Shown here: positions 1 through 12,307 of the stretch, piece after piece
Position numbering within the stretch: the stretch's first letter is position 1
How the letters are laid out: each line of letters opens with the position of its first letter
Source: Ilex aquifolium
Taxonomy: Eukaryota; Streptophyta; Magnoliopsida; Aquifoliales; Aquifoliaceae
Assembly (NCBI GenBank): GCA_951799425.1
Contig: OX637404.1
Span: 23,122,545-23,186,544 of the forward strand
DNA length: 64,000 nt
Direction of reading: 5' to 3'
Translations under genes and position numbers: made by a program
The notes under the pieces: model-generated
Seen by the model: only the letters and a program-made list of their open reading frames with translations
The model's database searches: none
Told to the model about the DNA's origin: nothing

Positions 1-399
1 GTGTTTTAGCACCCCTGAACAGTGTTTCTGTTCCAATGGTTAGTGTCAAAATAGGGTGTTATTTTAATATTTCAATGTTTTTTATTAAAAAATATAATTA
101 AACTTAACGGTTATATTTTAACAGGTATAGTTTTCATAACGATCGCAATTTAACGAATATATTTTTATAGTAAAAATTTCAAATTTCAAATTTTGTCCGC
201 CGAAATTCAAATTTCAACCGTTGAAATTCAAATTTGAAAATTTAATCACCAAAATAAAAATTAAAAAAATTATAATTCGTCTATAAATATGATCATTTTT
301 CTCATGTTTTCATCCATCTATCTTACATTCTCTCTATAAATTCAATATCTCCTTTCTCTTTGACTATTTATCCTTTCATATTTTCATTCATCAAGTTAT

Positions 400-1669
400 A
401 TGAATTGTTATCCTAATATTTTAGGAGAGATCCTCAATATTGAAAAAAAAAAAGATAATGATGACTTGGATATGTTGTATGCTGCAACTAGAAGGTCAGA
501 AGGGTCTAGTCAAGAACGGATAAGATTGCATCGTGGTTCCGTTCCAGGCCACAGAATAGTTAATCGTGGTAGAGTTGAAGGTCACGAAAGACTCTATCAT
601 CACTATTTTGCTACCTCTTGTGTATATGAAGGTTTTTCCGAAGGAGGTTTTGAATGAGTCGTACTCTTTTTCTCCGAATTGTAAATAAGATTGAACAATA
701 CGATCCATACTTCATCCAAACAACAAATGCCGTTGGAGTTCTCGGTTTGTCATCCCTTCAAAAGATAACAACTGCTTATAGAATTCTTGTTTACGGAACA
801 CCGGTAGATTCTGTGGATGAATACATCAGAATTGGAGAAAGCACTGCCATACAGAGTCTGAGAAGGTTTGTAAAAGTTGTTAGTGCAGTGTTTGGCGACC
901 ATTACCTGAGGTCACCAAATAACATCGATATTGCTCGATTGCTACAGACGGGGGAACAACTTGACTTTCCCGGCATGTTAGAGAGTATTGATTGCATGCA
1001 TTGGAAGTGGAAAAATTGTTCTACCGCGTGGCAAAGTATGTATATTGGTCATTGTCATGAACCAACAATCATTTTAAAAGTTGTGGCTTCTCAAGATCTT
1101 TGGATATGATATGCATTCTTTGGGCTTCCTGGTTCGCTGAATGACATAAATGTTCTAGATAGGTCTCCTGTTTTTGCATTATTAGCAAATGGGCATGCTC
1201 CTCCAGTCAACTATATAATTAATGGTCATGAGTATACAATGGGATATTATCTAGCTGATGATATTTATCCAAACTGGTCGACATTTGTAAAAACAATTCC
1301 CTGTCCACAAGGTTTGAAGAAAAAATATTTTGCTAAAGCACAAGAGTCGGCAAGAAAATATGTAGAGCGAACATTTGGAGTACTTCAAGCCCGTTTTGCA
1401 ATCGTGCATGGACCAGCACGCTTTTGGGATGAAAAAACACTTGCTGATATTATGAAAGCGTGCATAATATGGTCATTGAGGATGAAGGAGATATTGGTAA
1501 CAATGACTTTGATGGAAGTGATGCAAATCCGCCTGTAGAAGTGTCGCATGCGTATACACCAGAATTGGAAGACTTCATGCAAATCCATTGTCAGATCAGG
1601 GACAATTTTACTCATTCTCAACTGCAGTCAGATCTTATCGAGCATTTGTGGGAACGACATGGCGACTAA
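400..1669 (+). pseudogene. Harbinger transposase (DDE_4-type nuclease) pseudogene
   Basis: In intact relatives this protein cuts and joins the transposon ends. The remains run through three plus-strand frames. The N-terminal part (400 to about 640) has the family's GHERLYHHYF stretch. The core (654-1109) has FLRIVNKIE, the IGESTAIQSLRRFVK block and the first catalytic Asp in ESIDCMHWKW. The block 1107-1465 holds FFGLPGSLNDINVLDRSP, the second Asp region YYLADDIYPNW and the catalytic Glu in ARKYVERTFGVLQ. The tail (1460-1669) carries HNMVIEDE and ends QSDLIEHLWERHGD. Lesions visible: a frame change between 620 and 635 and a TGA at 651-653 (CGA in relatives); a TGA at 1107-1109; and loss of a few bases near 1466 shifting frame before HNMVIEDE. 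All three catalytic positions are present, so decay is recent enough to leave the fold readable. It is dead as a gene. Confidence 0.85.
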
Positions 1670-1926
1670 TAATTTTCTCAATTTCAATTTCAAGTTGTAT
1701 TTTCAATTCCAATTTCATGTTGTATTTTCAACTCCAACTCCAACTCCAATTTCAATTTCATATTGTATTTTCAATTACAATTTCAATTTGAAGTTGTACT
1801 TTCAATTTTCATACATAATAGCAACATAATAAATAATGACTACAAATTAAAAAATAATAGCAACATAATAAATAACGACTAAAAATTAAAACCCCGTTTT
1901 TTCATAATCTCTATCTTCAGGTTATT

Positions 1927-2940
1927 TCAATATGTTGCAAAAATTGGGTCCATGCCAGTAGTGTCAGTTTCCATGATTTTTATTTCATTCTGCATTTCAT
2001 TCTGCCTTTCAATTTCTTGCACCTGCCTTTCTTCAATTTCCAACTGTCTACGATGTTGCTCCAATGCTATCTCCTGTTGAGCATAAATTTTGTCGTGTCG
2101 CTCAACTTTTTGTCGTTCCATTTCCATTCTTTCATTCCAGTGGTGATGATCTAGTGATGTTTCAACACCGGTTTGCTTCTCTTTGTTTTTAAGTTGTTTC
2201 TTCGAAGCCTTTCTACCCAATGGCCTATCGAGGTTAGGAGTGGATGATGATTCAGTGTCATCCCCTAAATATGGAGTTGAATAGCAAGATTCGACATAAG
2301 TTGATTCAGCAGGACTACCACTTGAATGAGTTTTTGCTCTCTTATTGCTGGTGAGATTATCAGTCCATTTTTAATATATTCCAACAATGCTCGTATTGAA
2401 ATGGTCTTCCAATAATCTTAGCAAACATTTCTTTTGCGTCATCAACCTGAAAAATATATGAAATTATTCAGTCAATAGTTCAAATATCAAATCATAGTAG
2501 TGTCTAAATTAAAAACTTAAGCATTACATTATTTTGCTCGGTGTGTCCACTTTGTCGCAGTCTTTCAATTTGACTATAAAAATTGACAAATTTGCTGCAT
2601 TTTGCATTTATATCAGTCCAACGACTTTTAATAGAAGATTGTGAACGCTCTTCTTGATTGCCTCCATGAAGTTCTAAGTATTGTAATATTCTTTGTCAGA
2701 AAGCACCACCTTATTGTTCATTCCCAGTAATTGCATCTTTACTCGTGTTAAGCCACGCAGACACAATTAATTTATCTTCTTCTAGAGAGAAATTCTTCGT
2801 CCTTTGCGATTTTCTCACTCTTGGAACAACTTCATTTTGTACTGGCATCAATACTGTGGGATTGATCTGCATAGCATCATCATATAAATCGGTGTCATTC
2901 ATAAGCAAATCAGTGAAAGAACCGTCAAATTGCGAATCCA
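1927..2940 (-). pseudogene. Harbinger ORF1 (Myb/SANT, NAM-associated C-terminal type), two exons, broken
   Basis: ORF1 proteins of PIF elements bind DNA through a trihelix/Myb-like domain and help transposase reach the nucleus and the ends. Exon 1 starts at 2940 ([13 protein letters not shown]), then [21 protein letters not shown], the start of the SANT-like helix bundle. It continues past two in-frame stops (near 2711-2713 and 2699) into SSIKSRWTDINAKCSKFVNFY. A putative intron runs about 2527 to 2450 (GT donor after EQNN, TTTTTCAG acceptor). Exon 2 has VDDAKEMFAKIIGRPFQYEHCWNIL, a frameshift near 2373, then KWTDNLTSNKRAKTHSSGSPAEST and a long charged coiled-coil tail (HHHWNERMEMERQKVERHDKIY) ending 1927. 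Plant annotations often mislabel this family as glutathione S-transferase T3-like. At least three lesions, hence pseudogene. Confidence 0.8.
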
Positions 2941-3620
2941 TCTACAAAAAAAAAAAAATTATAATCAATTTAAAGAATGATCATAAAATAATCAATTAAA
3001 AAATAAATAAAATTACCCTTAATTAAAACAAATAAATTTGCCATAAATTATAAACAATTTATAAATTATAAATTATAAATTAAAACAAGAATAAGGGAGG
3101 CAGATGTAATTATAAATTACAACCCCTTCCCCTTCACCTAAATAAAACGGTTCCTACCTCTTCCCTTACCAGATCGTTTTCTTCCCCTTCCCCTTCCCCT
3201 TCATCCCCTTCCCCTGTGCCTCTCTGCAACTTATAACGGCAACAGAGCTATGCGAACAGCACACCAACGGTAAGGGTTCAGGAAAGCTAGGGTTTTCGAT
3301 ATCAAATGCAAGGATTCAGGAAAGCTATTTTTTGGGAGCAGTACAAAAATCGATTTTCAGGTAAGTCTCTTTCCCTTTTCCTCTCTCTGTATTTTTATAG
3401 AAATTTTGGGTGGAATATAGCCATTGAGATGAACAGTAGCCACCAACGGCTATTTTGCAACCTCTCAATTCTCTCTCCAAAGTTACCAAATATGCCACCC
3501 CAAAATCCTAGATGTCATTTTGCCACCTCCGTTGGAGTTCGAATTTTTACAGTTGTGGTGCCATTTTAGCGGTTATGGGGATGACACCCCTGATGGCAAC
3601 TCCCGTTGGAGTTGCTCTTA

Positions 3621-4671
3621 ACTATGAATTTCGTCTCATTTAAGTCCTCCCATTTATTTTTACCTTTAGATCAAATGAAGACTAGTCTGATCTGATCAAT
3701 TTATACCGTCAGATCATATGTTTTCATTTAATCTAACAGTGAAAATTGACGAAATGACTTAAATTAGGATAATTAAAAATTTAAAAACTAAATTAAAATT
3801 AAAATTAAAATCAAAGTTCAAGGACTAATTATAAAATTTATCCTAAATCCTAGGTGTTAACAAATATTTATAATTAGGGTACTGTAAACTCATTGATATT
3901 GATAGTTTAAGGAATGTGATTGGAATCAAAATTAAACACACATACTTTTGACACTTGGCAAAGGGGTTCTAGAACAGCATGCATCACCAGGGAGATTAGA
4001 ATCTAGAAAGGCATCAAAGTAATGTCACACTCTCACTTTATGTTGATAGAAAGGCATCATCCACCCAGATGTGGAATGTTAAAAAAAAATTTCAAATTAT
4101 GAGAGTGGTTGGGAAAACTCTTTTTCTCTAAATGATTAATTAGGAGATTTTTAAAATATTTATTTAATTTTATCCAATCAAATAATTATTAAACTTTCAC
4201 ACATACACACACATATTTCTAAATCCATAGTACATCTCTATAAACAATTTTCAAAATTAAATAATTCGGTGAGCAGTTTAATACATATAATTTCTAGATA
4301 GAGAAAGATGGGATGGAGTGTGTAGGAATTAACTACAATTTGAAACTTATCTATTAAACTACCATTTTTTTAATGAAAACATATTTTTGAAACATGCTTT
4401 TAAACTAAAAATGTGTTACAGAAACATGTTTTTAATGTAAAAACGTTGAAAATATATTATTTTGAAACTAAAAATGGTTATTTTGTAACCTCTTTTTTCT
4501 TTTCGTATGATTGGAACCAATGCCAGGGGTAAAAAGTTCACTAATATAACCAACACGAGCCCCTACCATGGACCAATGGGTTAGAAGCTTCAACTGATAG
4601 CCAAGGAGTTATGATAAGAATCCAACTACAAAATGGTTCTTACTCTCACTACAAGAAATTTTTTTACAAGA
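3621..4671. other. AT-rich intergenic DNA, nothing recognised
   Basis: No reading frame, terminal repeat or RNA gene could be supported here. The stretch is AT-rich with short A and T runs and lies between the end of the Harbinger element and an LTR element. Confidence 0.6.
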
Positions 4672-5267
4672 TGGTATAATGAAATCAAAGTAGAAGACAC
4701 AATAAATATAAGAAAGATAGGAAAAAGTCGTTAGGTAAGGCGTGACACTCACTATCTTCGATATAGTAATTTTTCCACTATGATGCAGATGGACTCATGA
4801 AAATTCTATTCACAGAATATAATGTCTAACAGTTAAGATCATCAAAGACCGCATTTCTTAATACTCATGAAAATTCTATTCACAGAATACTATGATGCAG
4901 ATGGACTCATGAAAATTCTATTCACAGAATATAATGTCTAACAGTTAAGATCATCAAAGACCGCATTTCTTAATAGTCTTGCAACCAGAACTCAACCCGA
5001 ATGAAACTCATAAGATCAATCACAAGAAAATATGATAATAGAATTATAAATTAACAACTGACTTCTATGTGATTTCTACTTCTGGCCAATGAATAGGAAC
5101 CCTATATTTATAGTGTTCCATACACCTATTTACAAGAGTTGTAACTCTTCATTTAAATGACAATAGATATCTTTATTTGGAAGGTTATAACTCTTATCTT
5201 CAAGAGTCGCTTTAACTACCAATAAATAATTAGATTATTAGTAAATATTAGTATATATCTACATACA
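4672..5267 (-). repeat. 3' LTR of the non-coding element, with internal tandem duplication
   Basis: This LTR is about 105 bases longer than its partner because a block starting ACTCATGAAAATTC is repeated (about 4796-4862 and 4908-4974, with a partial copy between). The rest aligns through to TATATCTACATACA. Confidence 0.7.
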
Positions 5268-8153
5268 ATCCCCCACTTATTTACTAAAAATGATATAATA
5301 GAGAAAATATTCGGGTACAGTATAATGCATGTCCTAGGTGGACGATCCCTTGAACCTAGAGTTGAACATGAAACTATGAACTTTAAATGAATAAGAGAAT
5401 TAAGTCTTGATCTTGATACATTCAAAGTTTAAAAAACATATTCGCACCTCACACAGAGTTCATGGTCCTCTTAAGGTAACGCATTAATAGACCATGCGCT
5501 GATCCCGCTTAGCAAGTATTCTAAGGTTTTACCGAAAACCCGTAGGAAGCGGTCTTTACCTCAATACTCACAAAGGCAGACTCATCAAGCGTGTTCCACA
5601 ACCACTCTATTACCCCCAAACAAAGCTATGAGTTCTGTTAACGACAAAGTCCAACCTTCTTGTTGTGGAACAAAACAGTGCATTAACTAGATATGAGACT
5701 TTATGTGGAATACGCGTGTAAACCCCCCATACTATTCCTAAAATAAACAATGCACCAGAAACTTAATCTCACGTTAACATTTCTTAGATAATGCTTAACT
5801 AAATTTTCTTTGAACTCTAATCAAGAGATTTCCAAAGTGTCGGCATCAACTTGTTAAAGTGGGCTACAGTCAAGACTATCTCTATTGAATTGGTAATAGT
5901 CTCATATCTCCCGTGGTTTAACTGCTCATTTGACCACTTAGTGATCAGTAGGTAATATTCAAGTATAACTTTAACTTTTTCCTCCCAAGCTTTTTGATAT
6001 GATTTAATGTTGCTTGGGTGTCACAATGTAAAGTCACTGATCCTCAAGTATATCAGTAAATAAATGCATTTTATAAAATTCCTCATCCATGAAATACCTT
6101 TACTAGATATTGATAAAAACAGTATAATTAGATTTTATGTATGAATGATAATACAACTCAAGAATACTTCTTAGAAATCCAAGCACCATTTTTAGCGAAT
6201 AACAAATCACTATAGATTTAAAATTTGTTCTATCACAAGCCAAGCTAGAATGACTATTGCATTCAAGAATATAGCCTATGCAATAATTATGTAATCCACA
6301 GTCCAGAGAACATTATAGATTGTTCTATCACAAGCTTAATTAGAACATTCTACATATATCAAAATATCACTAAGTTCTTTTATATATTCACAACTTGGAT
6401 TACTTGTAATCTACACAATATCCGCATAACACAAGCAATAATTTAAGATGTATATTTCCTCACCAAAATTTTCAATTAAATTAATGCTATAGGCAAAAGT
6501 GAATCATACTCCTTATGATTAAGATATTTAAATCTCAAAAACACTTCTAAAACAATGTGTTTGAAATAACGTCTAGCCCCCACTATATTCTTCATTTGAC
6601 ACCTAGTATCGTATCAACTTTGTTGAGCACATTATAATTTCGATTCCTCTTCAAGTATTGTATCAATTTGTTGAATTTCCTCTTCAAGTATCGTATCAAC
6701 TTTGTTGAACATATTATAATTTCGATTCCTCTTCAACCAAAGCAGGTTATTCTCAAATATAGGAGAGCCATTCAAACAAGACAATAACAGCCATTTGTGC
6801 ATCATATTCATATGCTATTCACTGCACACATTTAAGAACAGTATCATGGTTAAAGTAATAGGATATCATCACATAATTTTGTTTTCATTTCCATTCCATA
6901 AGTCTATCTAGCAAGATATTAATTGTGTTAAACTTGTCTGTCTATCAAATCTCTACATGAATGCAAGATCCTAGATCCACTTCCATTTCATTTTTTTCAA
7001 TAAAACTATATAAACTTGCACTACTGCTCATGTGTGATATTCAACCCAACACATATATAGTGTCACACATAATATACCATATTATATTCACAAATATAAT
7101 AATTTAGTGCAGTAATCAAATATATTCATCACAAGTCGTAGGATGTACAATCTTACTCAAATACCCGATTTAAATATCATTTATAGAGTAGGCTTTCTTC
7201 ACGATATTCATATATATGATCTCGTGATTCTTTAGCAAATATCAAATCCATTTCAAAATTGCTGCTGTAGTTTTATTTGGAAAGCAATGGTGTGTAGTGT
7301 GCACTTTCAACAATGTCAGCCCAACCAAAGATTTAAAGTTCTAAGCATCCAAATATCAATGTAAGAAGCCTGATATCTCTTGCAACTTCCTTCTAGCAAA
7401 ACAACACAGTCGCCGCAAGGAAGAAAAGAGCATTCTTCCATTTCAATTTCAAAATCCCTTGAACGGTGAGTATGCCAATTTTGAACGTTAATCAATTGAT
7501 CAAAGCACACACTGCTTCAACTCCAAGAGTGATTTTTCTAAGTAAATGAACCGATGCTAGGCGTCTTCGTTTTTCCTGCCGCTTGATCAAACGATGGCTT
7601 GGCATCTTTCTTGTTGCTGCCTGTCGGTTAAGGAAGCAAAATTCCTCGAAGACCAAAAATAAATTCTGATTCGAATTCGAATGCCACCAAAATTACTAGA
7701 TGCCGAAACCCAGTTGTCTTCACCCAAAAACATAGAGAAATTTGGGGCTGCTTCAGTGTTGTCTCCTTGTCGTAGATAAGCGGTGTATTACCCAAATGGC
7801 TTCCAAAGTTCCAAACTACTTTATACTCCAATTAGAATTCCTGTCACTGTAAAAATGACTATACAAGGATTTGCTTCTCTCATTTGAATTCCAATGAAGA
7901 CGGTGAATTTCAACGAACACAAGTGGTCGGCAAATTTCAAGCGCGACAATAACGAGATTCCGACACTCTCAAAATTCTACTATCCTCGACTTCTCCATGA
8001 GCAGACACCGTTTGGACCAATTACCGATATTCACACAGTGAAATCCACTGTCAAGAATGCTTTCAAACTTGGACCTATTTTTCCATTTCTCCTTGACCAC
8101 CGTTAATGCGTTGGAGAGTAATTACTATCTCGAAATTATTGTAGAATAACCGA

Positions 8154-8644
8154 TGGTATAATGAAATCAAAGTAGAAGACACAATAAAGCTAAGAAAGAT
8201 AGGAAAAAGTTGTTAAGCAAGACGCAACACTCGCTATCTTCGAGATAGTAATTTTTCCACTATGATACAGATAGACTCATGGAAATTTTATCCCCAGGAT
8301 ACAATGCCTAACATTTAAGACTATCAAAGACCGCATTTCTTAGCAGTCTTTCTACCAGAACTCAACCCGAATGAAACTCAGAAGATCAATCACAAGAAAA
8401 TATGATAATAGAATTAGAAATTAACAACAGACTCCTATATATATGACTTCTACTTTTAGCCATTGAATAGGAACCTTATATTTATAGTGTTTCATACACT
8501 TTACAAGAGTTGTAATTATTCATTTAATTGCCAATAGATACCTTTATTTGGAAGGTTATAACTCTTATCTTCAAGAGTCACTTTAACTACACCAATAAAT
8601 AATTAGTTATATAATTTATCATTATTAGTATATATTTACATATA
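8154..8644 (-). repeat. 5' LTR of the non-coding element
   Basis: Aligns along nearly its whole length with 4672-5267, starting TGGTATAATGAAATC. Its outer right end is judged from the alignment (TATATTTACATATA) and is uncertain by a few bases. Confidence 0.65.
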
Positions 8645-8719
8645 TATAACACCAACAGCAAGCAGTAACTATTAGACCAACCGTTAACCTTCAGTTAAAA
8701 CTTTAAAGACATGAGTGAG

Positions 8720-9020
8720 ACAAATGAAACTTCTAAACATCTACCAAAGAAGTGGTATCTCTCTCTCTCTCTCTCTCGCAGTATATATATAAGAATCAAA
8801 TTAAAGGAGAAAAGAGTTAGGAACCACTCTCCTCAAGTCTCCCACCATCTAGGCTTCTTATCCTCATTTAACTTTTGTCAATTCTACAAGATTTTTATAT
8901 CAAAATTTTCTCGTCTTTCTATGGTTTGTCATTTCAATTTGAACAGAATATGTTAAAGATGATAGAATGGGATTAAGTATAAATTCCGAGCATAGCTAGC
9001 ATTGAGAATAAATGAAATAA
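8720..9020 (+). repeat. Diverged duplicate of 11720-12435
   Basis: Shares with the second copy, in the same order, AAACATCTACCAAAGAAGT, a CT microsatellite, TATATA, CCACTCTCCT and GAGAATAAATGAAA. The second copy is longer because a Helitron (11880-12240) and an expanded TA run sit inside it. Function unknown; it may be part of an older segmental duplication that also carried the NPF promoter copy. Confidence 0.5.
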
Positions 9021-9129
9021 TGATATGTCAATTTTACAGTTAGGGGCCTTTGGTAAAGTTTGTTTCTGTAATCTTTTATCACTGAAGTCTAAAGTAAAGC
9101 AGTGGTTTGAAATTCGAACAGTTGGTTGC

Positions 9130-9525
9130 TAGCACTTTATGTTTAGTCAATCTTGTAATGATCGACGACTTGACAAGACCACCTTAATTGAGACTATAAC
9201 AACAACAAAAAAATGTAATGTCACACAAAGTACTTTGATGGAAGGTTCTAAAAAAGTTGTTTTATTCTTGAGTTCGAATCTTGATAATTCTTTAATGTCA
9301 GACTTTCCTGAATATCTTAGTCTTGACGTGAATGATTTATCTTTCATCAAATCAGTAAAGAAATTAATCGAAGTGCGTATAAACTGACCTAGATAACTCT
9401 AACCGTTAAACCAATAAAAAAATAGATGCTCTATTATATATATAGCTCCACTCTTGCCTTCTCCTTTCACATTCTCTGCAGTACTCAAAACCCTAGAGAA
9501 AAAGAGTGAGGAGGGAAGTCTCTCA
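9130..9525 (+). promoter_or_regulatory. Orphan copy of the NPF promoter and 5' leader, no gene attached
   Basis: Co-linear with the region just upstream of the intact NPF gene (about 15148-15425). Shared blocks are ACCACCTTAATTGAGA, ATGTCACACAAAGT, TAGATGCTC, the TATA region TATATATAGCTCCAC (9436-9450), CCTTCTCCTTT, and GTACTCAAAACCCT followed by GAGTGAGGAGGGA. After about 9525 the similarity stops and no NPF exon follows, so this is probably the 5' remnant of a lost tandem copy. A reading frame of 82 codons crosses it but has no counterpart in the homologous region and is not considered a gene. Confidence 0.65.
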
Positions 9526-10700
9526 CTCATTAAAGATCGATAATCTATAGAGAATAAAGGTGGTGAAAATAAAATTATTCGAAATTCATATCCCAGTGAT
9601 CGAGATAAAAAAATTCAACACAAATAGTTATTCGACAGATGGCATCACGACCATTGCACATGTGGTAATGGTTAGAGCATCCTTCGTAGTTATGTTTATA
9701 TCAAAATTGGTTTACACTATTGGACCTAAAATTTTATTTAATAATTGACATAATGATGTCACAGTTCTTATGGTCTTATAATATTTATGTAATTAAAATT
9801 ATTAGACTTTTTAATAAGACGATATTACACCGTATTATTTATTCAGAATATTTAATCAGATTTTTCAGTCATAATGATCTGCAGCTAGCGTTTTTTTTTT
9901 AGACCTCTCTCCGATGATTACATCCATTTTCTATTGATAAAAAAGTCTCGTCTACCATAAACAAGTCATGCCCACTAAAACCTACTGATACTCTACTTTC
10001 AGCTTCTTATTCTAATTATTGAAACTATCGAAAAAGTATCAAATGCTGATGGTAATGAAGATAACTGACTTTTGATGGACACAGAGTCCACGAGTTTAGT
10101 CGAACAACGTAAATAATCTAAGGTTAAAGAAGCGTTCACCAACTTTAATAGGCATAGTATTGCAAGCAAATAGCTAGAATAAGTTTAACAATTGGGCAAG
10201 TATTGGGATTAAGTATCATTCTCGGTCACAGAAGAAGCGAGGACAGAAATATTGTACTAATTAAGCAGAAAGACCGATATAACCAAGTCACAATATTAAG
10301 AAACGAGCTCCAAGACCAAAGAAGGTGTAGAATTGCTAAATGAATATGAACTGTGGCTAATATCCGAGCCATAAAAGAAGCATTTTTTATGAGATCCCGA
10401 AACCACCAACCTCCCTAACCTAATTTATGATAAGCCTCGGCAATTTATATATGAATTATCACTCTATATTCTTTTTTGACAGACTATCAATCATTAATAA
10501 GTGAGAAACTTACTTATATATAATAAATTCCCACTTAAATACGGTCCACATAATAAATGTCGGGTTCTCTCTTCTTACTTTTCTCTTTCTTTGACTTTAC
10601 TCTACATGTATGGAGTCTCCCCCCCCCCCCCCCCCAAAAAAAAAAAAAATTTGCACCAACAATTATCAGATTAATGTGAGCCTCACATGATTTAGAATAG
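9526..10700. other. AT-rich DNA without a recognised gene
   Basis: No protein-coding similarity was seen. It contains a poly-C run followed by poly-A at about 10620-10649. Confidence 0.5.
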
Positions 10701-10702
10701 AA

Positions 10703-10876
10703 TAATGTTATTTGTACCTAAAAATATGACCTAATTTCTTGACATAATTACGTGGCTCAGTAGAACCATTGGATCAACACTAAGTTCCAATATTTTATGA
10801 GTTTCACAGTCAATTCAAAGATCATAGTGAATTAGGTCAACAAATTAAATCAATAAATTAGATTCTAATAATATTA
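10703..10876. mobile_element. MITE-like element, same family as 17655-17815
   Basis: Imperfect inverted repeat: the left end (AATGTTATTTGTACCTAAA ... GACCTAATTT) pairs with the right end (AGGTCAACAAATTAAATC ... AATATTAC). The right half shares GTGAATTAGGTCAACAAA with the element inside NPF intron 3. Boundaries approximate, no target duplication identified. Confidence 0.45.
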
Positions 10877-11084
10877 CACTTTAGAATATGATTCTTACTA
10901 GCTATATATGCTTCACTTTCAAAAAGTATGACACATAGTTCTAGAATGATCGGCCCACGCATGACTAGAAAGCTTAGTCCACTAAATTCACCTAGTTGGT
11001 CGACCTTTTCACCTTCTAGAAAATGGCATTCCTTAAGCTAATCAATTTACTTAAGAAACCAATGCATACCATAGATTTAAATAT

Positions 11085-11612
11085 TGGGGTTAATTATAAA
11101 ATATCCCCTTTAAGTTTGGATGCTTTTCTATTTACTCCTTCAAGTTTCAATTTTAACAAATAGTCTTCTTTAAGTTTGAATATTTTAAAATTAACTCCAA
11201 CAATTAATTTTAGATCATAAAAAATGACAGAAGTTAAATATGAAAAATTTACGTAATCTTTATTTTGTTGAAAAGTCATAACTACCCCTAGAAAAATGTG
11301 TGTCTGTTTGTGTCTGTGTATGTTGGTGTTAGGTGGAGGAGAAGGTGAAGGTGAAGGTGAAGGCAAATATGTTGTGTAGTGTGTTGGTGGGCTGAACGGA
11401 TATACTATTGTTTTGGCTTTTTCGTTTCTTTATTTTTTATGGATAGAATTAGTATTTCAAGAAAAAAAAAATGAAAAATAATGTACAAGATAAAGAGTGT
11501 AATGGTAATTTTATGTTTCAGTTACTGCTATCAATCAATTTAGTCCATTTAAAACTTAGAGGAGGCATATTGCAGCCTCTGAAACCACAAAGAACTTATT
11601 GCAACTTAACCT
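11085..11612. other. Possible degenerate TIR element; otherwise no gene
   Basis: The left part (GGGGTTAATTATAAAATATCC) and the right part read in reverse (TAGGTTAAGTTGCAATAAG) are loosely similar and resemble the ends of plant MULE-type elements, and phrases such as CCTTTAAGTTTGGATG recur. Similarity is weak and no target duplication was found. A GAAGGTGAAGGTGAAGG minisatellite lies at about 11340. Confidence 0.25.
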
Positions 11613-11879
11613 AATATAATTATGTACACATTTGGTGTGCCGAACCTTCTTTAATATCTAGTCAGCCCCAACATATTAACCAAAATAGGAAAGAAAGAGA
11701 GCAATAAATAATCTATTCATAAACACTAAACATCTACCAAAGAAGTTGAATCTCTCTCTCTCTCTCTCTCGGTGAAAGACTTGGGCTGCTTAACTTCCCT
11801 CTCAAATTTTAATTTACAGGACTTTGATTTAGTAAAAAACAATAAGCTTCCCTGCAGTCTTCGTCTTTTGCTTGATACA

Positions 11880-12239
11880 TCTATATAATAAAACAGTTAG
11901 AAGTTTGAAATTTTATTTCATACATATTTTTCTTCCCAAAATCATCTTATCATCCATTTTTATCACATGTTTAATCATTTAATATTTAATTAATTTATAG
12001 TTTAACATAATTTTTATTTCAAATATTATCCATACACGATAGTATATACATGTTGAGAAAATTTGTCGGATTACGTATTTTTGTAGTTATTTTTAAAAAA
12101 ATAATGGATAAAAATAAATTCCAAATAATGTAATCAAATAAATGAAAGAAAGAAAAATTATTATTTAATATAGTGTAATCGATTTTTTGAATGCTCGAAT
12201 TTTATATTTCATCGTGTCTTCAGACACGGGTTATAACTA

Positions 12240-12240
<1 letters not shown>
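11880..12240 (+). mobile_element. Short non-autonomous Helitron, both ends present
   Basis: Starts TCTATATAATAAAACAG after an A. Ends with a perfect 7-bp stem (CGTGTCT, loop TC, AGACACG, 12212-12227), then GGTTATAA and CTAG (12237-12240), followed by T. TC start, 3' hairpin, CTAG end and insertion between A and T are the Helitron signature. The interior is AT-rich and codes for nothing. The T target runs into a (TA)n array (12241-12302). Confidence 0.75.

Positions 12241-12302
<62 letters not shown>
12241..12302. repeat. (TA)n microsatellite
   Basis: About 31 TA units directly after the Helitron 3' end. Confidence 0.95.

Positions 12303-12307
<5 letters not shown>

Larger units (their letters stand above)
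1..3617 (+). mobile_element. PIF/Harbinger DNA transposon, decayed, left tip cut by the window edge
   Basis: The right end (about 3560-3617) reads on the minus strand GAGCAACTCCAACGGGAG, a terminus typical of plant Harbinger/Tourist elements, and is followed by TTA (3618-3620), the usual 3-bp target. The left end begins inside the matching terminal region (a block around CACCCC at 10-20), so roughly 30 bases lie outside the window. Inside are the two genes of the family, a DDE transposase on the plus strand and a Myb/SANT-like ORF1 on the minus strand, facing each other. Both are broken, so this copy cannot be autonomous. Flanks of the coding parts (60-400, 1670-1900, 3000-3560) are AT-rich or CT-rich non-coding DNA. 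Family assignment is firm; the exact left end cannot be seen. Confidence 0.88.
4672..8644 (-). mobile_element. Non-coding LTR retroelement (LARD-like), minus orientation, fossil
   Basis: Two direct repeats (4672-5267 and 8154 to about 8644) begin TGGTATAATGAAATC and end near TATATCTACATACA, giving TG...CA termini. On the minus strand each has a TATA-like TATAAATATAGG upstream of the leader. A purine run AAGTGGGGGAT lies directly against the 4672-5267 repeat on the minus strand, as expected of a polypurine tract next to a 3' LTR; this fixes the orientation. The interior (5268-8153) shows no gag or pol similarity, only short chance frames, so the copy resembles a large non-autonomous derivative. 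No canonical tRNA-Met primer site and no clear target duplication were found. The LTRs differ visibly, so it is old. The interior also has a local duplication (6600-6740, repeats of CTCTTCAAGTAT). Confidence 0.65.

Noticed and set aside
7894-8106. 70-codon plus frame near the 5' LTR of the non-coding element
   Set aside because: Opposite strand to the element, no similarity recognised; length within chance for this region.
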